Below are positions 21,925-31,200 of a stretch of DNA of 42,107 nt, piece after piece; position 1 is the stretch's first letter, and each line of letters begins with the position of its first letter. Location: the NCBI GenBank assembly GCA_964441265.1, contig CAYYKJ010000013.1:1-42107 (forward strand), written 5' to 3'. The DNA comes from JAFGDH01 sp964441265 (GTDB lineage: Archaea; Aenigmatarchaeota; Aenigmatarchaeia; QMZP01; QMZT01). The notes beneath the pieces were generated by a model. It had not been told where the DNA came from and did not search any database. It saw nothing but the letters and a program-made list of their open reading frames with translations. Both the position numbers and the translations under genes were made by a program.

Positions 21925-24451
21925 CGCTGGGGCTGCAGGTCGAGCCCGAGGTCTGGGCGACGACGGAAAGGTAACATGAACTGGGCACGTAAAATTCCAC
22001 CTTGGTGGAATCCGCATCCACCGGACCGTAATTCTTCAGCTTTACGTAGAAGAATTCTATGCTCTCCTCGTTCATTATCATGCCCGTCCCGTTGGGGGAC
22101 GTGTCTGTATAAAGTCCCGTATCGTTGACCACGAAATTATTTTCCCGGCGGCTTCCCGTGAGATTCACCTCCCCGGTTCCCCCCATCAGGCTGGTGTTCC
22201 ATGACACGGAAGCATGGGCATCATACCTGCCCCCCACGCTCCCCGAGGCGAGGGTCCCCTTGACCGAACATTCAAAGGGCGATCCCGGCGTGCATCCGCT
22301 TCCTCCGGGACCTCCCGTCGTTTTTCCTGTGAGATCATAACATGAAGACGAGGGACAATAAGTCGAGGTCACGTTCGTCTCTCTGAGCCTGAGCGTCCTG
22401 AAGTTGGAATAATTGAACACAGTATCCTTTGATATCGCCGTGCCGTTGATGAGCCTCACCGTCGCCTTGATTGTGACGTTGCTCGCGTTTTCATTGTTCA
22501 CCAGGGAAGGGCTCACGGATTTTATCGTGACGTTCAGCAGGTCGGTCAGGTTGAAGAGAAAACTGAGGTTGAAGTTCCCGAAGGGATAAGAAGAGGAATT
22601 GAGCGTGGCGTTCGAGGTGTTGAACAAGACCCATCCACTGTATATCCCCTCGGCGTTGTTGGTCCTGCTGGTGTTTATGGTGAAGTTTATGTCTATGGTC
22701 CCGTTCCCCCCGACGGGTATCGGGTTGGGCAGGGACCCCACAGTGAAATCGATGTAGTTGTTGGACTTGTTGAGTTTGAGGCCGGAAGAAGACATCGTGT
22801 GATAAACGGGGTAGCCGCCGGTGTTGTTGTAGGGGATGGAGACCTGTATGGGGTCGCTTATCCTGTTGAAGCCTGTGTTATCAACGTGATAATAACCGCT
22901 CCTCTCGAAGGAATGGTTTATCATAAGGTTCCCGGCCTTAACGTAAAAGGATACCGGTATCCTGTACTCCCACCCGCTGCCGTTGGAATAGGATATGTGT
23001 CCCTCATAGCTGCCGTTAAGGAGATCCTGCGCGGGGGCGGTTATGTTTGCCCCCGCCGATAAGCTGGAATTCGTAAGCCCCGATGAGTTGAAATCGAAAC
23101 CCTCCGTGAAATTCGTGCTGACCCATCCCGAACCCATCCATACGTACGCCTCCACGTCGAACGTGCCGAAACTCGCGTTCGTCAGGTTGGTCACATTGAT
23201 CATCCAGTATCCGTCGTTATCCGTGCTTATGCTTCCCGTGTAGGCGACGAACTCCTCCATCTCCACCCCCGTGTCGTTCGCGTTCTCGTACTTGGAATGG
23301 GAACTCCCCAAAAGCGTTCCCTCCGAATCTTTCAGAGAAATGTTCCAACGGTTGCTCGTATTGGTCCATCTGACCAGCGCCTTCACCTTGGTCGCGAAGT
23401 CCGGGACGAGGAATTCAAAGGTCCCCGGTGAGCCGGAAGACCAGGATCTCTTGCGGTAGGTCTCGATGCTCTCGGTCACGTTGTATACTATGCCATCGTC
23501 GAGGTTGCTCAGGGTGAAGTTCAGGTTCCCGGATGTACCGTTGGGATCCACGGAACCGAAATCCAGGGATCCATCCGAGGAGTTGATGGTGGAGAAATAA
23601 AGGTTCCCGGTATAAGTCTCGGAATAATTACCGAAAACCGCGAACTTGAAAATCTGTCCAGGGATTACGGAATGATATAGGCTTTCGCTGGAGGACTTCT
23701 CGATGGACTTCCCGATAAGAGAGGAGCTCTGGTTCAGAAGGAACACGTCTATGTCTTCCGAATAGGTGGACCAGGTTAGGTTGAGCATCACAGAGGAGAC
23801 GTTTTCGAAGCTGGTGTTCATGTAGAATTTATGGAGCGGGTTGTCCTGGGTCAGAGAACCCCTGAAGAATGCCGATGTTGAATTGGGGTCGTAGGTGTTG
23901 GAGACGCTTATCGGTATGTTGATAAGAGCGTTCACGGTCAGGTTGTCCGAGTGGTTGTCTTTGTCATAGACGTAAAAATACCCGTAATATTTTCCCGGGG
24001 GGCAGAACAAGTAGGGAGTCAGGTTGAAGGTGGTGGTGTTGGTGTCGTTCAGAACACCCGAGATGTTCGTGTATGCTCCCGTGGAGTCCTGTACCTTGAA
24101 TTCCATGGAATTGTTAGGATAGGTGTTAGGATCGTATTTGAAACATATGTCGAAATTAGGATTGGTTAAGACGGAATAATCGCCGACATCATACAGATTA
24201 TATTGCGAATAATTCGAGAATATCATGGTGCTGGAGTTTCCGACGGCGAGGGTGATGTTGGTGGTGTTGGTTATGTTGGCCGTGAGGAATATGGAGTCGT
24301 GGGTCCAGTTGAAATGGGTGCCGTTCTTGGTGATGTTGAAATTCCCCTGGGAGCTGTACTTGGCGAATATTGTGGGCATGGCCACGCATATCAACAGGGT
24401 AACTGCAAGCATGAGCCATACGTACTCCAATCCCCTCTTTTCCCCTTTCAT
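21925..24451 (-). CDS. N-terminal part of a large N-glycosylation-rich surface protein
   Basis: About 842 residues before the gap. An N-terminal basic start and hydrophobic helix (GLEYVWLMLAVTLLICVAMPTIFA) is a signal peptide or anchor. The rest is a chain of beta-sandwich domains very rich in Asn, Ser and Thr with dozens of NxS/T sequons, few Cys until near the gap (CSVKG, STYCPSSSCYD). A ribosome-binding AGGGGTCTC precedes the ATG. This is a candidate S-layer or adhesin glycoprotein of the cell surface. It is divergent from the PLD-like gene. The two halves across the gap together exceed 1,200 residues. Confidence 0.75.
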
Positions 24452-24528
24452 GAGACCCCTGCAAAAGATTTGTTTCTGTTTGGTATTGTTAACTTATATT
24501 ATTTATTGTGAGAATTTAAATTATTTTT

Positions 24529-25095
24529 ATGGAAACCGGGAAATTGGGCCTGATTGCACTGGTTTTCTTCCTGGGACTTCTCGCCGGCATATTAGTTGCA
24601 TACTATTCATGTTCGGTCTCCACCGAATACCCGGTTGAGATAGGACCAGACCAGATTATACCGGTCACGGACCAGGATTACTTCCCCTACGTCCACAAGC
24701 TACTCTCGGAAGCCGGGAATTCGGTCCACATGGTTATGTTCGACGTGAAATATTATCCTGACCACAACAACAGCAAGGAAAACATCCTCCTGGAGGATCT
24801 CATATCCCTCGCCGGAAGGGGGGTGGAGGTCAGGATTGTCACAGACCAGTACCTCACCGAGAAGCCCGTTCTGACCCACCTCCGGGAGAACGGTGTAGAG
24901 ATAAAATATGATCAAGAGGGGAGGACCACCCACTCCAAACTGATCATCGTGGACGGGAGATACGTCCTGGTGGGTTCCACCAACTGGGGATATTACTCCA
25001 TAGAGAGAAACCACGAGGCGAACGTACTGATCTATTCGGAGAGGCTGGCGGGGCAGTTCGGAAGGTATTTCTCATCGCTTTGGAGCGAGGGCTGA
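24529..25095 (+). CDS. Membrane-anchored phospholipase D-family nuclease/transferase
   Basis: 188 residues: an N-terminal TM anchor (LGLIALVFFLGLLAGILVAYY) and one PLD-type catalytic motif HSKLIIVD (H135, K137, D142) followed by VGSTNW. A single HKD copy means it acts as a dimer, as in the Nuc/PLDc_2 nuclease family. The Cys after the TM could be a lipid site but need not be. TATA ~24492-24501 gives a short leader. It faces outward if the anchor is uncleaved; possible roles are lipid or nucleic acid hydrolysis. Confidence 0.85.
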   Translation: METGKLGLIALVFFLGLLAGILVAYYSCSVSTEYPVEIGPDQIIPVTDQDYFPYVHKLLSEAGNSVHMVMFDVKYYPDHNNSKENILLEDLISLAGRGVEVRIVTDQYLTEKPVLTHLRENGVEIKYDQEGRTTHSKLIIVDGRYVLVGSTNWGYYSIERNHEANVLIYSERLAGQFGRYFSSLWSEG

Positions 25096-25135
25096 CCGCA
25101 GTCAAATTTTAAAGTAGGGTGATCAATAGGTTATC

Positions 25136-26776
25136 ATGGATAAAAATTCGCTTTTCTGGGCCGATCAGATAGCGGAGAGAATATTGAACAGGAAGAAATT
25201 CCATTACACGGACGGTAAGGTCCCGAAGTTCAGTGAATTCACCGTGAAGACATCCGCCTCTCTCTCAGGGGTGCTGCACATAGGGAGACTGAGCGATACC
25301 ATAAGGGGCGAATCGGTCCACACCGCCCTGAAGGATGCAGGGGTGAAATCCAGACTCATCTGGGTGGCGGAGGACATGGATCCCCTGAGGAAGGTCCCTA
25401 AGGGGGTTCCAAAGGGATACGGGAAGTACCTGGGGATGCCCGTCACTGACATACCCGATCCTCACGGATGCCATGACTCGTACGCGGAGCACCATGTCTC
25501 GGAATACTTCAAGGTGATAGACGAATTCGTGGCCGGCAAAATGGAAAAATTCTCCATGAGGGAGGAATACAGGAAAGGGAATTTCGCCCCGTACATAAAG
25601 ATGATTCTAGAGAACAGGGAAAAGGTCATGGAGATCCAGAACAAATACAGGAACAACCCCCTCCCTCCCGGCTGGAGTCCGTGGAAACCAATATGCGAGA
25701 ACTGCGGGAAGATCATAACCACCCACGTGACCGGATTCGAGGACGGGATGGTTCATTACGAATGCAGGGACTATTCCTTTGAGAAAACAAAGGCCGTCGG
25801 CTGCGGTCACAGAGGGGTGAATGATCCCATGGAATTCAACGGGAAGCTCATGTGGAAATCCGAATGGGCCGCCCAGTGGGCCAGGTGGAAGGTGGTCTCC
25901 GAGGGGGCGGGGAAGGAATACCAGGTCCCCATGAGCGCTTGGTGGGTGAACGCCGAGATTGCCGAAAGGGTGCTGGGTTTCCCCATGCCGGAGCCCATAT
26001 TCTACGAGCACATAATGATAGACGGGGAAAAGATGTCAGCGAGCAAGGGGAACGTCGTCTACCCTAGCGGGTGGCTCGAGGTCGCTACCCCTGAGCTGCT
26101 CAGATTCTTCTACAACAAGAAGCTGATGAAGACCAGGAGCTTTTCCTGGAAAGACCTGCCGATGATGTTCGACGATTACGACGAGCACGAGAAGGTCTAT
26201 TTCGGAAAGGAGGATATGGACAACCCCAGGGAAGAGGAACACATGAAAAGGCTGTTCGAGATATCCCAGCTGAGCAAGCCGGTCTTCAGGGAGAACGTGA
26301 GCTTCGGTTACGCCGTGATGATATCCCAGATCGTTCCGGAAGACACATACATAAAATCCTCCATCAGGCTTCTGAAGGAGACCGGTCACGTGAGGAAGGA
26401 TGCTTCCGGCAGGGACCTGGAGCGGGTGAAGAAGAGGCTTTCCCTGGCCAGGGAATGGGCCAGGAAATACGCGCCTGAAAGATACAGGTTCGAAATCCGG
26501 GATGAAGTTTCCAGGGAGATTGCAGGGAAGTTAAGCGAAGAGCAGAAGTCGTCCATAAGGAAGTTTTCAGAAGAACTGGGGGAGAGGGATTACACCGAGG
26601 AAGAGATAATGAACCTCTGCAGGGAGACGGCCCGGGAGGAGGGGATGAAGCCCAAGGAATTCTTCCGGGGAATGTATCTCTCCCTGATAGGAAAGGAACA
26701 CGGACCGAGACTGCCCAGGTTCATTCTGGCCATGGGCAGGGAAAGGGTCAAGCAGATACTCGAAACAGTAGGTTAA
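25136..26776 (+). CDS. lysS: Lysyl-tRNA synthetase, class I
   Basis: 546 residues. HIGR at 48-51 (SGVLHIGRLSD) and KMSASKG near 299-305 are the class I signatures; class I LysRS is archaeal/spirochaete-like, unlike the common class II enzyme. A Cys pair region (CENCGKIITTH ... VGCGH, ~187-226) is a zinc-like insertion, and the C-terminal helical region recognises the anticodon. A TATA (AAATTTTAAAG) centred 26 nt upstream suggests a leaderless message. Ends ~36 nt before tRNA-His, which has its own TATA. Confidence 0.96.
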   Translation: MDKNSLFWADQIAERILNRKKFHYTDGKVPKFSEFTVKTSASLSGVLHIGRLSDTIRGESVHTALKDAGVKSRLIWVAEDMDPLRKVPKGVPKGYGKYLGMPVTDIPDPHGCHDSYAEHHVSEYFKVIDEFVAGKMEKFSMREEYRKGNFAPYIKMILENREKVMEIQNKYRNNPLPPGWSPWKPICENCGKIITTHVTGFEDGMVHYECRDYSFEKTKAVGCGHRGVNDPMEFNGKLMWKSEWAAQWARWKVVSEGAGKEYQVPMSAWWVNAEIAERVLGFPMPEPIFYEHIMIDGEKMSASKGNVVYPSGWLEVATPELLRFFYNKKLMKTRSFSWKDLPMMFDDYDEHEKVYFGKEDMDNPREEEHMKRLFEISQLSKPVFRENVSFGYAVMISQIVPEDTYIKSSIRLLKETGHVRKDASGRDLERVKKRLSLAREWARKYAPERYRFEIRDEVSREIAGKLSEEQKSSIRKFSEELGERDYTEEEIMNLCRETAREEGMKPKEFFRGMYLSLIGKEHGPRLPRFILAMGRERVKQILETVG

Positions 26777-26812
26777 TCTATTTATTTATACCCGGCGATA
26801 ATTTACTATCAT

Positions 26813-26954
26813 GGCCACGATGGTGTAGTTAGAGCTTTTCCGGGAGCTGACACATCCACAAAAGCTCTAAAGCAAAAATCCGGGAAAGCTCCTGCAGTGG
26901 TTAGCACAGGGGCTTGTGGAGCCCCCGGCTCGGGTTCAAATCCCGATCGTGGCC
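26813..26954 (+). tRNA. tRNA-His (anticodon GTG) with a D-loop intron
   Basis: G-1 at 26813 opposite C73 is the His identity signal. Acceptor GCCACGA/TCGTGGC; anticodon stem GGGGC/GCCCC with loop TTGTGGA (GTG); T arm TCGGG-TTCAAAT-CCCGA. A 67-nt insertion (26831-26897) interrupts the D loop. Its ends form a bulge-helix-bulge: GTAG pairs with CTGC, the bulges are TTA and AGT, and a 12-bp inner helix GAGCTTTTCC.. pairs with ..GGGAAAGCTC. The mature D loop would be AGTTTGGTTA. Upstream TATA (TTTATTTATAC) is 26 nt before the 5' end. Confidence 0.9.
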
Positions 26955-26959
26955 CTATC

Positions 26960-27039
26960 ATGTTATTGGTAACATAAAATATGTTATTCATAACACATAA
27001 TTATGTTACGCGCCACATAAATTATGTTATTTGTAACAT
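26960..27039. promoter_or_regulatory. Array of four phased 16-bp palindromic operators
   Basis: Four sites of form ATGTTA-N4-TAACAT start at 26960 (TTGG centre, perfect), 26981 (one mismatch), 27003 (CGCG centre, two mismatches in the right arm) and 27024 (TTTG centre, perfect). Start-to-start spacing is 21, 22 and 21 bp, i.e. two helical turns, so all face the same side of the DNA. The array ends 3 bp before the TATA (~27042-27051) of the two-gene module, where a repressor or activator would act. Confidence 0.75.
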
Positions 27040-27072
27040 AAACTTTATAAACCATAAAAACAAATTTGTACC

Positions 27073-27477
27073 ATGACATCAGAAGAAGAGCATAAAAAAG
27101 CGATAAGAGAACTGATAAATGACATTAACGAGAAAATAAGAAGCGATCTCATTCTGGAAAGGCAAAAACTGATAGGTTTCGCAACATCCGAAATCTCCTG
27201 TAATCTATTCGCCCCCCTCTTACATGAAAAAAACATCATCTCTCCTGGATTTAATGTGAATCACAGGTTTTTCGTCTCAGAAAAGGCGGCATTGAATAAG
27301 TTCAATTTCGAATTTCCTGAAAAAGATAAGCTCATCCCGCTACTTGTCTCCCAAGAAAAGCACAGAATCCTTTTATGTTATGGAAAAGGGAAAGACAGGA
27401 AAGTCGTGGAAAAGGCAATCGAAATAATGCACTCAATAAAGGATATTGTCGAAAATATAACCGGTGAAGACATATGA
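27073..27477 (+). CDS. Unknown 134-residue partner of the nucleotidyltransferase
   Basis: Helical N-terminus (EEEHKKAIRELINDINEKIRSD), then a mixed region (NVNHRFFVSEKAALNKFNF, LIPLLVSQEKHRILLCYG) and a C-terminal helix. No HEPN RxxxxxH motif, so it is not a clear HEPN toxin. ATG sits 26 nt from the TATA (leaderless) behind the operator array. The stop overlaps the next start (ATGA, 27474). AT-rich codon use contrasts with flanking genes. As first gene of a pair with autoregulation-like sites it might be an antitoxin or regulator (inference). Confidence 0.6.
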   Translation: MTSEEEHKKAIRELINDINEKIRSDLILERQKLIGFATSEISCNLFAPLLHEKNIISPGFNVNHRFFVSEKAALNKFNFEFPEKDKLIPLLVSQEKHRILLCYGKGKDRKVVEKAIEIMHSIKDIVENITGEDI

Positions 27478-28103
27478 AAATTTTTCCTTATATTTACGAT
27501 TTCGTTTCCATCTTATTCGAAAATAAGCAGGCAATGAAACCGGTGAAGAAAGTGATATTGTTTGGTTCCGTGACAACGGGCGACTATGACGAGGAAAGTG
27601 ATATTGATCTGTTCATAGAAGTGCCTTCAAAAAACGAGATAGAGAAAATAGAGACCTTGGTGAAAAAAACCGAGAAAAGATTCCATTCTATCTCTGAAAG
27701 GAAATGGGAATTGACAAGAAACAGTCTTCCGTTGAGCATTATAGTAGGCAATCTTGATGATTCCAAATGGAAAGAACTCAAATCGGAATTAATAAGCACG
27801 GGGATGATATTATACGGAAAATTTGAATCTTTGCCGAAGAATCTTAAGCATCACACTCTGGTGAATTACTCCCTCTCCAAGCTTCCCCAAGACAAGAAAA
27901 TGAAATTTATAAGAACTTTGTTTGGATATAAAACAAAGAAAAACGGGAAGGAATACCCTCAAGAAGGGATGCTGGAGAAAACGGGCGGGGGGAAAATCGG
28001 GCCGAACACAATCCTCATTCCTGTTGAAAAATCCAGGGACATCCAGAAATTTTTCAGCTCTTTCTCAATCACTCCGGAAATGAGGGAAATCTGGATGAAA
28101 TGA
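27474..28103 (+). CDS. MNT-type nucleotidyltransferase domain protein
   Basis: 209 residues. The nucleotidyltransferase signature VILFGSVTTGDYDEESDIDLFIEV (GSxxxG ... SDID; residues ~23-46) is intact; the third acidic residue normally expected on a following strand appears replaced (PLSIIVG), so activity may be altered. The C-terminal ~90 residues are extra (LVNYSLSKLPQDKKMKFI ... GKIGPNTILIPVEK). Four-nt overlap with the upstream gene implies coupled translation. Nucleotidyltransferases of this kind act in toxin-antitoxin pairs by AMPylating partners; that role is possible but not shown. AT-rich and downstream of a tRNA, thus likely acquired. Confidence 0.7.
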   Translation: MKIFPYIYDFVSILFENKQAMKPVKKVILFGSVTTGDYDEESDIDLFIEVPSKNEIEKIETLVKKTEKRFHSISERKWELTRNSLPLSIIVGNLDDSKWKELKSELISTGMILYGKFESLPKNLKHHTLVNYSLSKLPQDKKMKFIRTLFGYKTKKNGKEYPQEGMLEKTGGGKIGPNTILIPVEKSRDIQKFFSSFSITPEMREIWMK

Positions 28104-28270
28104 TATTTTGTATCCGGTGATGGGAACAGATAGTTCACAGAAATTACCCAATATGTGACATATACAGTATAATTATATAAAAATTGGCTGCCAATTAATT
28201 AATCGAGGTGTTGGTCTTTGGGTTAACCTACAGTTTTTATTCTCCGAAAACCAACGTCTTGGGGCCTTGT
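28104..28270 (+). promoter_or_regulatory. Region upstream of the giant protein gene
   Basis: 167 nt without a gene. A TATA-like AATTATATAAAAAT (~28168-28181) would start transcription near 28200, giving a leader of ~70 nt. The last in-frame stop is TAA 28196-28198; a GTG at 28208 is an alternative start. No strong Shine-Dalgarno is seen before the ATG at 28271. Confidence 0.45.
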
Positions 28271-31200
28271 ATGCACAGGAAGAGGATCAAGAACAGTACT
28301 TATTACTATACATCGGTCAGGGAGAACGGCAGGGTAAAGACCATATACCTCGGCAAGGACAAACGGACGGCAAAGAGGAAAGAGAGCAAAATGCTCGGTA
28401 AGCCGGAACCGAAGGCATCGAGGTTAACCTACGCGGCGATAGCCGCCGTTTTGTTTCTGACCCTTGCCTTCGGCATATTCCAGTACACCGGATTCTTCAT
28501 AGCCGCACCCGGGGAAGAGGTGACGGCGACCGTCTCCCTCGGATCGGAGGAATTTCTCCCGGCGAACTCTCTGGTCGAGGTCACCATAGGTAATTCTAGC
28601 GTCAACCTCAGGCTGGAGGAAATGGTCGAGAAATCAGGGACCAGTACAGAAAGGGGCGCAGGAATATTCCATTCCGGCGGAACCGAAATGGAAGGCCATG
28701 GGAAGGGATACGGGGTCAGGGGAATCAAGATCGTCTATCCTCACCTGAACTTCAGCTACAACTTCTCCGTGTACGGCAAGGGAAAGAAGGTCGAGATACC
28801 ACCGGAGGAGATTAAGCCAATTACTGTCCCCTCCCGGGAGAAAGCCACCGGAACGCCGGGTATTTCTAATGGTACCCTGAACATGACAATAAAAGATACC
28901 GGGGAAGAGACAGGGAATAATTCTACAATTAACGCCACGGGAAGCAACGGGACCGCCGAAGAAGCCCCGGAGAACCTCACGACGAATATCACCGGGGAAA
29001 ACACAACCAGTGAAGAGGATATGAATGCGAATGGAAACGCCACCCTCAACGAAAACGGGAACAATAATACTACAGCGAATGCCACCGGGAAAAAGAACGT
29101 GAATCTGATCCTCATGGAGAGCAGAGTGGTCAGGGGGAGGGTGAGCAGGAATGACGATTACATGATGGCAATCAGTAGCCTTACCAATATCAGCGGCAAA
29201 GAACACACGGCAGAAATCATACCCGGCACCGTGACCATGGAAAATGAGAGCCTTTACGGGGACATCATCAACATCACTATAGAAAACGGATCAGTCCGGG
29301 CCAGCACGGATTATTACGAAAGCCACGAGGGATACGGTGAGGGATTCGTTGGGGAGGGAAACCTGACCCTCTCAGTCACCCTGTCAGAGTTGGGACTGGA
29401 GATCCCCGAAGAGGAGGGAACCTATGAGCTGACCACGGAGATCGAATACAACGGGAGCGTAATCAAGGAAACGAAAGAAGAAATTATAATCGAAGGGCCG
29501 AAGGATTCCGACGGGGACGGTGATCCAGACCTGAGTGACTGCGAACCCCTGGATCCGGAGGTTTATCACGGAGCGGAGGAGGAATGCGACGGTATTGACA
29601 ACGACTGTGATGGAAGGACAGACGAGGGTTGCGAAAACGAAACAAAAGAAGATGAGGAAGACGGGGAAAGGAAGGCAAAGCTCGGGAAGCTCAAGAAATA
29701 CGACAACATCATGGAGGAGGTCAGGGAGGCCATCAACAAATCCAATCTGACACGGGTTTTAATCAAAATGAGGGAAACGGATTCACGAATTCAGGAAAAC
29801 AAAGATTTCACAGGAAAATCCAGGGTCGGCAAAGTCCTGGCAGGAACAGTCAGCATAGACGGCCTCATAAGGATGGCGGAAAACCCGGACGTCGAAGGGA
29901 TTCATCTGGACCAGCCCGTTAGCCTGCTGACAACCGAATCCATGGAACTCATGAATATCGATGACGTTCATGACCTCGGGCTTAACGGGAGCGGAATAAA
30001 GGTCTGCCTGGTGGATACCGGTGTGGACTATTCGGTGGTGGAGAATTATGATCATGGTCATGACTTCGTCAACAATGACAGCGATCCCATGGACGACAAC
30101 GGCCACGGAACAAGGGTGGGGAGCATAATCGATTCGGTCGCCCCGGGGAGCCGGATGATCGCGGCGAAGGTCATGGATGCGTCCGGCCAGGGATATGAAT
30201 CGGACGTGCTGGAAGGGCTGGCATACTGCGGACAGGAGGGGGCGGACATAATATCCCTGTCCATAGGGGCTGGCAGCTATTCGGGGTTCTGCGACTCCAA
30301 CCCGGTGGCGGAATACGTAAACCAGCTTGCCGGAGAGGGTGTGATGGTCATTGCGGCGACCGGGAACGACGGCTCCTCCGAGATCAAATCCCCATCCTGC
30401 GCCTCCAACGCCACCAGGGTCTCCTCCACCGACAAGTCGGACGTAATCGCCGGCTTCGCCAATGTTAATTATTTCACCGACCTGTTCGCTCCCGGAAAGG
30501 ACATCCAGACCCGCGGGATCGGTGGCTCATACGTGACGGACAGCGGGACCAGCCTTAGCGTCCCCTTCGTATCTGGGGTTTCGGCGCTGCTTCTGGAGAA
30601 CGAGTCCCTGTCTCCGGAGGGGCTGAAATACAGGATGAGATCGACCGGAGAGCCGGTCGGATACGAGGTGAACTCCTCCCTGACCATAAACATCTCCAGG
30701 GTGGACGCCTACAACGCGATAAAAAACGTAAAGACGATGGAGCCATACGACTACGAAGGGGTTCCGCAGGAAGAGGGGGGAGGGGAAACGTACGGGATTG
30801 CCAGCATTGACACCATAGGATTTGACACATCCTCTTACGAGCACGTGTATCTTTGGGCTCACGAAGGTGATGAGTGCGAAAACTATGGCGGAGCCGAATA
30901 TCCGCCCAGTTGCGATACATGGTATGACCGGACCTCACACTCTGGTTTAGACGAATTCGGTGGATCGTCACTTCCTAAGATAACGGCAGGTAGTGGAGAT
31001 AATGACCCGCTGATCGTCCGCCTCAAGCTTCCCGATCCAGATGAGACAGTATTCGTGAACTGGACGACAAGAGCAAGTATTGTATTGGATCAAATGTACT
31101 TATATTTCGCCGCATGGAACGTGACGGCCGGGTCATACCAGACATGTGCCCCATATATTCACGGCACAACCAGTTACGAGCTGAGAAGTTGCGTGCTGAC

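Noticed and set aside
26960..27039. Palindromes as transcription terminators of tRNA-His
   Set aside because: Four evenly spaced copies with similar sequence and no T-run fit operators better than terminators.
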